Source: Sipunculus nudus (taxonomy: Eukaryota; Annelida; Sipuncula; Golfingiida; Sipunculidae). Taken from it: a stretch of DNA of 64,000 nucleotides. Positions 37,878 to 49,548 of the stretch are shown in pieces. Made by a program: the position numbers and the translations under genes. The notes under the pieces were generated by a model that did not search any database, was not told the DNA's origin, and saw only the letters and a program-made list of their open reading frames with translations. The stretch lies in the NCBI GenBank assembly GCA_026874595.1, contig CM049308.1:41218527-41282526 (forward strand), in the 5' to 3' direction. Position 1 is the stretch's first letter. Each line of letters starts with the position of its first letter.

Positions 37878-38400
37878 TGTGCCCTCATAACAGACAACCG
37901 CATCTTTGAAGGTCTTAATAATTTGAAAAAAATTCAGGTGGTGCTACTGGTCTGCAGGAACTGATGAACACACTATGATGAATGTGCATGTAAAGAATCA
38001 TGGCCATCAATGCATTAGTTATATAGCTACTGGAGCTTTTGTATCAAAGTTTTAATTATTCTGGGGAGGTATTTACAAGCCCCATAGCTAAAAAAATATG
38101 GGTTACAGAGACCTAATTTCGGGTTACTAAGGAGATTTTTTCGTGGACATCTCAGGATGGTCAAGTAAAAAGATTCTAGGTCCAACAGTTACAATTTGTG
38201 CCCTGTTAAAGGACAACCATGTCATTTAAAGGTCTCAAAAATAGAGGGAAAAATGTGTAAATTTTTTTTCAAATCCAGGTGGCCCCACCAGTCTGCAGGA
38301 ACTGATGAAAAACTCCATGATTAATATGCATGCAAAGAATCATGGTGATCAATGCATTAGTTATTCAGGTGCTGGAGCTAAAGCATATGCACTGTGTAAT
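37878..38400 (-). repeat. Inverted family B internal units in hairpin loop
   Basis: Read on the minus strand, two monomers carry ATTGATCACCATGATTCTTTG-like and GCACAAATTGTAACTG-like blocks, with degenerate GGTGGCGCCAC sites (GGTGGTGCTACTGG; GGTGGCCCCACC). It forms part of the approximately 1.17-kb loop between the inverted arms. Confidence 0.6.
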
Positions 38401-38899
38401 AAATGAAACCTGTGGCCTGAAACCATTCAATGATGCACGAAGGAAAAAAAATGTGCCTACAGTAGGTGTTATAAAAAAGTTACATTTCATAAAAAAATAA
38501 TGTGTGAAGGTAATTAAGTTTTCAAAAGTTAAATATATGCCATATGAGTTAAAAATTAATCCCACAAAGATTGACCAATATTCCTGATTTTAAGTTTAAG
38601 AGTGCTATTCAAACCAAGGCTCGGCCAACTTTAAGAGATATGAATGAAATGCGACAAAGTATTTATATCTTCTTACATCTTGTCAGTTAGCACTTACATT
38701 AGATCCTAATATTTTATCACATCTGAATTTTAGGATCAAATTCCTAAACATTTTTTTCTTTAAAAAAATCAAAATTATCCAAGTCTCAACAAATAAAAAT
38801 TATTAAACATTACAATTGTAAGATTTGTCTTGTTTATTAGTCCTGTGTATTGAAGGGACAGGTGGGGGAAGGGGTCTCTGTTGTTACTGCTCATTGCTG

Positions 38900-40345
38900 A
38901 AACATTGATAACATTTCTTTTGTGAATGTCTTCCTACTCAGCTGAGCATCAACCCTGGGTCACTTGTTATTCTCTATTTTTGCAATATTTTAACTGCAAA
39001 GGAAGTGGTTTGGCTGTTTATAGGGCACAAAACATAACTTGTAGACCTAGAAACTTCTAACTGTATAACTATTGAGTTTCTAGGCAAATCTCTTTGAAAC
39101 CTGAAATTAGGTCATGGTGACCTGTATTTTGTGAATTATGGACCAAAAACACGATTTTTAAGCATCCAGTGAGTCAGATATGGCACAAATTGAATCCATT
39201 TGGCCTACAATCCTCATAAATAAGGGCCATAGGGATTGAAGTTGATAAAAAAAAATCTCCTAGGAAACCTTAAATAATGTCACTGTGACCTATTTTCTGC
39301 AAGCTGTGTGAAAGAACATTATTAGTCAGATGGGCACAAATTGCAGCAGCTGTATCTAGAATAAGGTTACTGTATAGTCTATTGGCTAAATGCGTGATTT
39401 TGAGCACTCTGGGAGTCATTTTACCCTTTGTACAAGGTGCCTTGAATTCAGCTGAGCATCATGGGCCATGGACCACTTGTTTTAAGTTATCAGCATAAAT
39501 GTAAAATCAGTACCCTTAAATTTTGACCATTGGCACATATTTTTCTGTATTCTCTGTAGTATTCACAGTATGTCTACATAAGGATTTAATCTGTTAAAAT
39601 TTAAAAATTTGAAAATAAAGCTCAACAACTGGGCTATAGTTATTGAATTTTTTTTTTTTTGGGGGGGGGAGGGGCATAAGTAATGCATCACTTGCCTAGC
39701 ACCCTGCTATCACAGGTGTACAGTTATTCTGGTATTGCACCCCTTCACACACAGACACAGCAGTATACACCAGTTGTAATGTAATTATTGATATTGTATG
39801 AACTGTATTTTCATGATTGTAAAACTGGTTCCACTCCAATGTATGAAACTTTTCTTGAAAAAGTAATTCAAGGAGTAATCCAGAAGATGCCATGTTGTGC
39901 TACTAATATGTGTATTTAAATAATTTTAACAAATTTATAATTCAAAACTTGAATACGGGTAGTCGACAAGTGACTACCTTAATCCGCCCAATCAGAGTAG
40001 GATGGGTGAAGTGAGGCATGGATTGAGTGGCAAGGGAAAATAGAGTGAGATGTGTTACATATTAGCTTGGATGTCTGCCACGTAAACATGATTGTAGGCG
40101 GTGTCACCTGTATTGAAAGAGGAACTATCCAAGATGTATACACAAGCCAAATTCCAGGTGGATAAGTCAGACTACTGCTGAGATATGAGTGATTTACATC
40201 ACAGCAGACAAACAGATGGACGCTGTGCAAAAATTGTTGCATGTGGCGGCATGAGATCTAAATTCATGCAAACTTTCAGGAAGATATGTCAAACCAGTCC
40301 GGAGATATGATCATGGATATCTGCAGCATGAACATGGATGTAGGT
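38900..40345 (-). repeat. Segmental duplication, inverted copy; right arm of hairpin
   Basis: Reverse complement of 36290-37731: the ATGGCATCTTCTGGATTACT segment lies at 39893 on the minus strand, the homopolymer reads T12/G9 at about 39648-39670, and TCAGCTGAGCATCATGGGCC appears at 39445. Differences from the direct copies are few. Confidence 0.9.
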
Positions 40346-41046
40346 GCTGCCACCTATCATAAAATCAAGAAAGCAATCCAGAATGTATACTCATGCATAA
40401 TTTCAGGTGAATAAGTCAAACCACTGGTGAGATATGAGTGATATTAACCCAAGGCAGACGAACAGATGGATGCCGTGCCAAAATGGTTGCAGTTGGCACC
40501 CTCAGTTTCATGTATGATATGTCAAACTAGTCCAGAGATATTAACATGGATGTCTGCAGCCTGAACATATGTGTAGCTGTCGCCACCTGTCATAAAATCA
40601 AGAAAGCTATCCAGGATGTATAAGCATGCCGAATTTCACGTGAATTAGTCAATCATTGCAGATGTTTGAGTGATTTTAACCCAAGGCAGACAAACAGATG
40701 GATGCTGTGCAAAAATGGTTGGAGGTGGTGCCTCCATTTCTGTGTATGTTATAAAGCTATCCAAGGGCTACACTGATGCAAAATTTCAATCTGATCAGTC
40801 AAACGCATCTGTAGATATGTGGTTTAATGTGTTAACACAGATGCACAGATGGACACACTACATAGAGGAAAGGTCAGAGGTCAACGCCAAATGGTTAGGC
40901 ACCAGTTCACATGTGACCCCATAATTGGGTTAAGTTTTGGAAAAATCGATCCAGTAGTCTCTGAGGAGTTCTCCAGAAACAAATACAGTGGCGGCAGTGG
41001 AACCAGGTCAAAAACCATAGCATCAGGAAAACTTTGTTTTTGCCGA
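39957..41046 (-). mobile_element. Family A Helitron-like element, inverted copy
   Basis: On the minus strand it starts TCGGCAAAAACAAAG at 41046, with an A immediately outside. It ends with the GGTAGTC/GACTACC hairpin (39959-39979), then CGTATT and CAAG, followed by T. The A-element-T arrangement fits Helitron insertion between A and T. The interior carries three to four 277-type monomers with eroded GGCGCC sites. Confidence 0.6.
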
Positions 41047-41138
41047 TACAATTATCAAATCCATCAGTTTGCATAATTTGATAATATATGAACTAAATTA
41101 TTGATAAATAATGATGCAGTTTAGAATTCTGAATCAGT

Positions 41139-42179
41139 TTTTAGCTCAGCTGACTATAAGTAATCTGAGTTATAATGATCACCCTTTGTCTGTTGCCTTC
41201 AGGCTGTCCAGCAGGTCACAGGGCACAAATTGTAATGGTTAGACCTAGAAACTTCATTACCAAAAAAAATTGCAAATCCAGGGATATTCGAGGTAAATCT
41301 TGTTGGACACCTTAAATTAGTGAAAATATTGTGTGACCTACAGGGAGGTTCTAGGCATATGTCCTTGAAAACATGAAATAAGGTCACTGTGACATATTCT
41401 GCGACCTATAAGAAAAAGATATCATATGAGCTTCCTGAATGTCAGATGGGGACAAATCTTATCTATTAGGCATAGAATCTTCTTATGCCGCATCCAGGGA
41501 GGTTCTAGGCATATGTCCTTGGACACATGAAAAAAGGTCACTGTGACATATAAGAAAAAGATATCATATGAGCACCCTGAATGTCAGATGGGGACAAATC
41601 TTATCTGTTAGGCCTAGAATCTTCTTATGCCGCATCCAGGGAGGTTCCAGGCAAATCTTGAAAATCAAAATAAGGTCATGGTGGCTTATATTTTGCAACC
41701 TAAAGGCTGAAAACATGATTTTGAGCACCCAGACAGTCAGACGGGGCTCAATTTGTATCCATCTCATAGGTCAGTCTATCCATTTAAATATTATGAATCA
41801 ACGTTGTTTTCCTGAAAGCACTGATGAATTAAATTTCATATCCTGTACGTCCTTGAATGGGTGCACTGGGAAGTTTAGTTTTATTGATACAGTATGAAAT
41901 TTATAAAAGTGAAAAAAAATTTGGTATAATTAATTAGAGAATTAGGATCAAATTGAAATAATGTGTAAACTGCTGAACTGTCAGCAACTTTTCAAATGGT
42001 CATATCACAAAATATTATTTGCACTAATGTTTTATCCACCATTTCAAACCAATTATATCAACCAGCTTTGGTCAATGTACCTTTTCCTCTCAGAATTTAT
42101 CTCCATTTGTAATTTAATTTTAGATTTTACCTTCAAGATCAACTTCAGCTGAGCACCATGACCCATGGGTTCCTTGTTT
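41139..42179 (+). mobile_element. Family B repeat, full length
   Basis: It starts TTTTTAGCTCAGCTGACTAT...AATCTGAGTTATAATGATC and ends TTCAGCTGAGCACCATGA, then CCCATGGG and TTCCTTGTTTA. Inside, a unit of about 150 bp with GGGACAAATCTTATCTGTTAGG and CCGCATCCAGGGAGGTTC is repeated two to three times. Confidence 0.65.
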
Positions 42180-42610
42180 ATATTAGTGATGTTGCCACTT
42201 TCAGAGGGCAAACTACCAGCAGCTACCTAATAATTAACTAATCAGATGACATTTAACATTTCTCACCAGTGAAATTTTTATCTTTATTTGTCATATGGCT
42301 GTGATAGGTTATTTATAGATGTGAGACATTAAATTCCATTAGATGATCCTGTAATTATAGGACATCATACAATATGAAAATGATTCTATAACTTTAAAAC
42401 AGAATGCACGAGGGAAATTGAAGATCATAAAGTATGTGTGTTATGTATCTTGTAATATAATTCTTGACAAATTTAGCAAAGTATATATTCCATGATTAAA
42501 ATCATCACATTTTTATTACCAAGTTATTTATTAAATACTTAGTAATGTTGGCCTATTTTCATTACATCAGATGATTTGTAATATTATATTGCAAAGTATG
42601 GGTAAGTAAA

Positions 42611-42612
<2 letters not shown>

Positions 42613-42666
<54 letters not shown>

Positions 42667-42669
42667 ATA
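42613..42669. repeat. (TA)n microsatellite upstream of last NCX exon
   Basis: TA dinucleotide run with a terminal ATGTATGTATATAT interruption, about 200 bp upstream of the terminal exon acceptor. Confidence 0.95.
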
Positions 42670-42862
42670 TAAAATCATAGTGTAATTCTACTGCCTTGAT
42701 GTATTTTGATGAATTTCTTGTGCAGGGAACTTTTATGTGCAGTGTTGTTGTAGGTTCCAGTATTTTAAAGAAAATTAGTTTTCTCTGGTGATTTTCTGTT
42801 TTCTTTAGAGCATTAACATATCTGTGAAACATTTACTGATAAATGTTTGTTTCATGTTACAG

Positions 42863-43239
42863 ACACATTTGCCAGCAAAGTCGCTGCCATCAATGATCGA
42901 TATGCAGATTCGTCCATCGGTAACGTGACAGGCAGCAATGCAGTCAACGTGTTCCTTGGTATTGGTGTAGCATGGACAATTGCAGCTGTGAAACATGCCA
43001 TTTATGGTACAACATTTGAAGTTAAGGCAGGGTCGTTAGCTTTCTCTGTTACAATATTCTGTGTTTTTGCTGGAGTTGCTATCCTCGTGTTGATCTTGAG
43101 GCGTGCTCCAGTCATTGGGGGAGAACTGGGGGGTCCAAAATTACCAAAAATTCTAACCTCTATGATTTTCTGCTCTCTATGGGTCATGTATCTGTTGCTG
43201 TCAGCCCTTGAGACCTATTGTCATATTAAAGGTTTCTGA
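42863..43239 (+). CDS. SLC8A: NCX terminal exon: alpha-2 core, TM7-TM10, stop
   Basis: The 377-nt coding part of the last exon starts with AC, which completes the aspartate of GTSVPD when joined to exon A or B. The readable order is DTFASKVAAINDRYADSS, IGNVTGSNAVNVFLGIGVAW (alpha-2 TM8 signature), AGSLAFSVTIFCVFAGVAI, RRAPVIGGELGGPKLPKIL, and the C-terminus ALETYCHIKGF followed by TGA at 43237-43239. This matches animal NCX proteins end to end, including the IGGELGG and CHIKGF motifs. The acceptor is TTTCATGTTACAG|AC. The membrane domain from TM6 onward is complete in this window when exon A or B is used. The protein acts in the plasma membrane, exchanging Na+ for Ca2+. Confidence 0.97.
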
Positions 43240-45115
43240 GGTTCTTCACAGTACTACTGCCCCATGAAGCCATGTAGTATTAACTACCTGATCTTGTGCC
43301 TGGTCCAATGACCTTCACCTTGAACAAGTGGTTCCACCTGGTTGACAGTATCTGATTGATGGGATGAAGATTGACATTGGAGAACACTTTCCACGTTCTG
43401 GGAGTGTGTTGCAGATGGCAGCGATACTTGCTTTGGAGTAAAGCAGAGATACTTGCTTTGGAGTAAGTCAAATTCATATATCAGCAAGGCAGGCTCTGAG
43501 TATGAGACCTGATTACTGCTCTGAACTCTTCCCATCTTACCATTTTTGAACATTCTCATCTTGTTACATTTATTTCTTAATCCTTTCTCTCCTAGACTGG
43601 TTCCTTTTGTATTTTATAGCCATTGTTGTTAAATTGTTAAATTAGCCATAGCTACAGGTGTATGTTAAATTAGCCGTAGCTGCAGCTGCATGTTAAACAA
43701 GCCATAGCTGCAGCTGTATGTTTTAACAAGCCATAGCTGCAGCTGTATGTTAAACAAGCCATAGCTGCAGCTGTATTGGCTGCTCAATGGTCTCAAAGGC
43801 TTTGTTTAACTCTACATCTCTTTTTATTTTTTGAGTTGTCCATGACATTTTTATCCAGATTTGACATGCATGGTGTAATCTTATTAATCCTTCATCTGCC
43901 ACCTCATCCCGAAGACTGTTTATAATTATAATTAATCTATTGAAGATGTACATCCTGTTGTATGTATTTGTTTTTTATATTGTTGGAATTACCCTATGCA
44001 TAATATATATGAATATATATATATAATGTTTCCAGTATATACTCATGTCCATTTACCTATCATCATGAATTATTATAATCAGATTGATAGCAGTGATAAT
44101 GAACATTCTGGAGTGGTGATGACCTAGAATTATTGAGATGTTCTGTACTTGCATCAATTATTGATGACGTTGATAAGTGATACTCATCTGCAGTACATGT
44201 TTATAATCAGATATTATTTGATTGTTTTGATGTCATAGCCTGTAAGTAAGAAATGATGTGCCCAATAATATGTTATCATCTTTGACTGCAAGGCTGGTCC
44301 ACTAGCAGAGAGTCTGCAGTTTGAGTGTATTTACCAGTAATTGACTACAGTGGTGACTGAGTTATTGATGTTGTGACTTATTTACTATGCACCATGTAGA
44401 ACTGAAATGTGGAAAATAACTGACACATAGGGAATGATGATTTGGTTATTTTCATTCTTAAGTTATGGCCTTGCAGACAGGACTGGTTTGGAAAAGCATA
44501 TGACAATCATACCCCACAATGTAAATTAACTTTCTTGGTAATGGTATGTTCTGTTTGTGAGTCATTATGAATTCTGCCAGTTTTTTTTCTGGACAAAGAG
44601 GTGAAGATATAAAGCCAAGATCTTGATACCAAAATGTCAAACCTTTGTCGTTTTGATATGTAATATTACAAACTCTGTATTATTAATGTGGTGTAAGGAT
44701 ACAGAAGTTTATGCCCAGCATGGCTGAATGCCACATGACAAGAGAACTTGGGTCTATAAGCTCATCCCTAGCAATAAAGTAAGCTTTAAGGGAGTATGAG
44801 AACTGAAGATCGGCACAAATTTAAAAAGTGTATGTATGTTGTATTGTCGACATTGGCGTTTGTCTGTATTTATGGCATTTTGCCAGAATGGCAGATAACA
44901 GATTATCGCCAATCCCTTTAAATGGGGACCTGCTGTGACAGTGATAATTGTACCTCAGGGCTCTAATAGGTGGCAGTACATATACCATTGACTGATGCTG
45001 AATAATGCAAGCAAGGTGCAATAGATGATTTTGTTTTTTTCTGTGACCTGTTACAGGTGTGACCTTGACATCACTGATGTAGTAGCAGTTCTGTTCCAAT
45101 TTTTTAATAAAAGGT
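43240..45115 (+). other. SLC8A: Probable NCX 3' untranslated region
   Basis: Sequence downstream of the stop. Candidate polyadenylation signals AATAAA occur at 44773-44778 and 45106-45111; which is used, and where the transcript ends, cannot be told from sequence alone. No further coding is supported. Confidence 0.4.
43640..43776. repeat. ~29-bp tandem repeat in NCX 3' region
   Basis: About five copies of GTTAAACAAGCCATAGCTGC plus AGCTGTAT, each holding the palindrome AGCTGCAGCT (CAGCTG E-box-like). It lies about 400 bp after the stop codon, so it is probably transcribed. Confidence 0.85.
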
Positions 45116-46859
45116 CCCTGAAACCTTGCTTTGCTTTGAAGGGTAGTCTCTGCAGATAGATCGTGGAAATTTGCCATCAGGGGTAATTGTTGCTTGGGTC
45201 CTAAGTCCTGTGCAAAATATAACACCAGGTTGCATTAAAAAAAGCATTTGGGATTCAGGTACAGCTAGATAGCCATGTTGTTTTTCAAATTCATCTTAAT
45301 ATTATGTAGAGCCATATAATCTCAGCATATATTAACATTATGATGACATATATAGTATAATGATCAAGTTGATGAATATGATGTAATTTACTTTACTCAG
45401 ATCTCTGTATGGTTGGATATCTAATACACTACATACAAGGTTTATTGCAGTACACTGGTGATAGTATAACCAATTAGGCCAGTGCATTTTTGTGCACCAT
45501 CCCTCGTGCTATTTTTTCTTGTTGCTCTAACCCTGGCTCAAGGGAAGTGACACGTTTAATTAAGAAAGGTAATGGAAATACATGGCACATTCAACACAAC
45601 TGGCTTTGTAACAGAGATCTTGCTTAGAACCTTCACAAGAGAGCTGACAGAGCAGAAAAAATGATTGCCATTAATGAAGGTTTCAACCAATCATGTCGGA
45701 CTGATTGCTATATACGTGAATATTAACCAGTCACATCTGATAATTCTCCACATGATTGTTATACCTTTATTATCAGGTATTATATTACTAATTACAATAT
45801 GAAACCTGCCAATTAATCCTTTTTATATTTTAAAATAACTAGTTAGTCTGAATTTTCATCATGTCCATGTATAATATTCAGCTAATTTCAGGTGATTAAG
45901 TCTGACTGTAGAACAGGTCTGCCTATATAAACCCATTTCCATATCTTTTATTGGCAGCTGAAAATTGGTATTAGTGACACTCTATTTAAAGTATTTGAGT
46001 AAGTCCAAATAGTTTCTGAGGTTGGTATTTATTTGTTATGTTTTGCTTGATCTGAGGGTAATGGTACACTTATTTAGTTTTATTAGAGTATATATCATGT
46101 AACAGTGTAACACTGAAGGATAGTGTAAAGAGTGATGTAATCTATCTCAGGACTGTAAAATAGATGTAATCAGGCATGTAAAGATGTAATGTGTAAGTCA
46201 GCACCATTGGGACTGCTGGTTAAACTTGTATCATTGATGTCAGGCTACGCTGGATAATTTACACTTTCAGGAACTGTACTTAGCACATGCAGTGACCACA
46301 CAGGCTCTTCAGATCAAAACAAGTCTCACCTGAGCAAACACTTTTGGACCACTCAGCTTAAATTGTACTAACATCTAAACCTAATCAGCTGTCAGCTCAA
46401 ACTAAGTGATATCCCAAAGTCCATTATCAGAAGTTTGTGCTATTTTATACATAAATCATAATAAATCTAGTGAGATGTGATGAAGCACTTGAGACAAATT
46501 TTAAAACTCAGAACAACATTACAAGCAGATTACAGTGAAGGATTAGCTTTAATTTTGATGGTTAGGGCATTAATCTCACAGTATTGTATCTAAAATGAGC
46601 CAGTTATGTCTCTAACTGCTACCTTGTTCATGCTTAGCAAGCATGTCTCATATATCTGAACCCATCTCAATCAGTTGAAACTTAATTTGTTTTAAATATT
46701 AAATTCCCAGGATATATGTTCTGATATGTGTACTAAACCAATATCAAACTGACCCAGGGTACCAGTGCAGGATGATTACAAACAGCATTCAAAATATTTA
46801 ACATATTTGCAGTGGATTTTTACATGTTTAGTCATAGATTTGCACAACTATATCAGTTG

Positions 46860-47060
46860 AAGGCTGCATCTCAGTAGAGGTCAAAAGTCAAGGCTGCAGG
46901 TAAAGGTCAAGGTGGCATCTGGAGGCCAGGCTGAGAGGTCAAAGGTCAAGGTAGCATCTAAAGAGGAGTGTCAAAGTTCAAGAGGTAATTAGGAAATACC
47001 TCAGCAGGGTTATCAAAGGTCAGATATCCATAGGCCCTTCAGCTTATCAGGAAATGTCAG
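46860..47060. repeat. Degenerate AGGTCA-rich tandem repeat
   Basis: An imperfect unit of about 30-45 bp containing AGGTCAAAGGTCAAGGT and AGCATCT. One copy at 46936-46948 reads AGGTCAAAGGTCA, a perfect direct repeat of AGGTCA with one-base spacing (DR1, the nuclear-receptor half-site arrangement). It lies between the two convergent genes. Confidence 0.6.
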
Positions 47061-48215
47061 ATGTTGAGATAGCATCCATGACTTTCCAAAGGTAAGAGGT
47101 GAGGTATCATATCCTGGAGAGATTCGAGGACAAAGGTGAAAATAGTGATTTTTTTTTTCAAGGTGCCAATGGTCAAGTTGCATGTAAATATCAAATGGGA
47201 GACCAGATCACCAGATAAATGTCAACTCTAGGAATCTTGTACCTGAAACCGAGGTTTCCAATTAAATATGTTGGCGCCACCTGTTGGGATTTACATAAAC
47301 CAGTTGTGTTGAATATACCATTAATACCACTACCTCATAGACAAAATTTGTTTGATGCACTGGTTACCCAGGCATCACTTGTTTGTGTTCTGCACCCCGT
47401 GTGTACACTTGTATGTAGCTTTGTTTTACATCAGGTAGTTTTCATTAGCATTGGTTCCTACTAATTATTTCTGCATTGGTTTTGTACATAGCTTGTTTGA
47501 CGGCTGGAACCAGAGCAGATAGTTTTGGCCAAAATGCAGAATTCTTGTTGGTTGTATGCCACCCTGGTTTCACTCTATGTAATTCGTGTATTGTACATTA
47601 ACCCTGGGGAATGTTTACTATGTATATCATGGTTAATTGGCTGTGGAGTAAATAAAATGGATTCACTTCCATCCTGTCTTAGCATTATACTATATGGTAT
47701 ATGTCATTACATATTGGCTAGTGTTTTTATGTGAATTGTCCCTGTTACAGCACTATGGGATGTGTCATTTTAAACTGCCCTGTTCTGGCTACCATTATCT
47801 GCAAAAGTGTTTCACTCCAGTCATCCCAGGTCTCCTTTCCTGTAACCGCTGCTTTTTATAGAAAAATCTCTGGGTTCAACCACCAGGGTAGGCACAAAGT
47901 AGTGTTATCAGACGAATTATCGCATTGTGCATCCAGATTTTAAACATATCTATTAACTAAAGATAATCCCTGGAAACTTTTACAAAAACAGGCCAAACAA
48001 TGCAAATCCTACCACTTGCTGTTCGTTTTGTTTATAACCATGTTTTTAACACCTGGGGGGCCCTATCACAATAATTCAAACACATCAAACAGGGACATCT
48101 GGGAGCATGTCAGACAGTAGATTTTTTTAAAGAGTTTTATGTAACTACTGACCTTTAAACTTCTGCAAATAAACAAACAACCACCATAGGTTACGTTTTT
48201 TTTTTTTTTCCTTTT
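47061..48215. other. Intergenic, nothing recognised
   Basis: It holds one isolated TTGGCGCCACCTG site (about 47271-47283) and a T-rich run before 48210. The short frames carry no recognisable motif. Confidence 0.4.
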
Positions 48216-48395
48216 GTCAACATTGCTGTGTTTACTAACAGCTGGTATACAAGAACAAACTCATACTTCCATCACAGAGGCATTATAAGGACTATAAGGA
48301 TTATACAGGAATCACCAAGAGTTCATTCATATGTACACACAATAAGCCAGGAATAGCATAACCTGTATGGAAAAGGTAGGAGAATAGCTGGCTTT
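48216..48395. repeat. Dispersed repeat copy, pair of 1-190
   Basis: It starts GTCAACATTGCTGTGTTTAC right after a T-rich run and follows the same block order as the start of the window (CATTATAAGGACT, ATACAGGAATCACC, AAAAGGTAGGAGAAT). It is diverged but clearly the same family and orientation. Confidence 0.6.
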
Positions 48396-49349
48396 AAAGC
48401 ATTTAGAGAAAATACGTCTTGTTCTGTCTTGAAAAACACATGCATGCAGCACAACAAATTGTAAGACAAAGATGGTTCTCTGAATTATTTCATTTAATAT
48501 TAAGTTTTAGTAAGCACCTTGGCAGAAAATTGAAACCCTTGTAAAATAGTAAAATTTTGAAACACAGGGGTCTTAATTTGTGCATAATTGAGCATGATAA
48601 TTGATTCCAAACAGTGGCATAGTCAGAGGGGTGTTGCAGGGGGCCAAACCCCCGCCCCTCTCTTATTTTACATGTAATATTCAGGAAAACTTTTCATACA
48701 CTTAATATCTACCAATATAATCAGTATGAAGTGATTTTAAAATCCTGAAAATATCAGTCATGATTACATTTAAGTTTCATTACTGTACATTTTCGTCTAA
48801 AGATAACAATGTATACATAGAAAGAGATCCATCTCAGGGGCTCATAATCAAATTGTCACATGAAAAATAAGAAACTTGGAAAAAGGTAATAGAATCATGC
48901 ATTCAAAACAAATGATTCAGTTAACCATTTCTTATGTTTTGGGTCATAAAATGTTACAAGGATTCTATAGTTCTCGGCTGATTCTTTTTTGTATATACAC
49001 TAAAACCTCAAAATTATGACCAAAACTGTGATCTCTATTTAGTGGTGCCATTTGCGAGGTGGTCGTCTAAGTGAGGTCTGCTTTAAAAAGTGAAAAAGAA
49101 ATGGGACCATGAAAAGTGTCGTTATTTTGAGGTGGCCCCTAAACAGAGATGGTTTTTAGGCGAGGTTTGACTGTATACGAACTCTTTGGCCAGGGGGCAC
49201 CCCCTCATGCAAATCTTGGTTACGTCCATGATTAAGTAAACTGAAATATAGCACTCTTGTGTTGTTACAGCCCTAAATTCAAGTCTTGGTTCATCTTGTG
49301 TTTTGAATGATCTTCCACCAAACTCTTATCATAGAAAAGATTTTTTCCT

Positions 49350-49495
49350 GGACACCAGGTTTATCACCAGGACAGAGCTAGCACTCTGTCAGAGTACTTA
49401 TGACAGAGACGATTCTTCCCTGGACACCAGGTTTATCAGCAGGACAGAGCTAGCACTCTGTCATAGTACTGAAGAACAGTCACTGGTGTGAAGCT
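49350..49495. repeat. 72-bp direct duplication overlapping gene 2 stop codon
   Basis: GACACCAGGTTTATCA recurs at 49351 and 49423, followed both times by (C/G)AGGACAGAGCTAGCACTC, a spacing of 72 bp (24 codons). The copy nearer the gene holds the last coding residues and TGA of the minus-strand terminal exon; the other copy repeats them in frame just beyond the stop. Confidence 0.85.
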
Positions 49496-49548
49496 CACTC
49501 TGGAAGACGTTTCCTCACCCCATGTTCTCTCAAATGTTCTGAAAAAGG
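49436..49548 (-). CDS. Probable terminal exon of minus-strand gene (RidA-like tail)
   Basis: The acceptor on the minus strand is a strong TTTTTCCTGTTGTTTCAG|CC. Reading in the phase left by the exon at 51489-51668 gives FFRTFERTWGEETSSRV, SFTPVTVLQYYDRVLALSC, then TGA at 49438-49436. The SFTPV...YYDRVLALSC ending resembles the final beta strand of RidA/YjgF-like domains, where an aromatic-proline-valine strand is followed by a hydrophobic one. The exon is 113 nt. The stop lies inside a 72-bp tandem duplication, so the last residues deserve care. A shorter exon with a donor after ACATGGG is also possible (GTGAGG follows). Function is inferred only. Confidence 0.5.

Noticed and set aside
44821-45225. 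134-codon minus-strand frame downstream of NCX
   Set aside because: No motif, lies in the likely NCX 3' region on the opposite strand; may be chance. Not firmly excluded.
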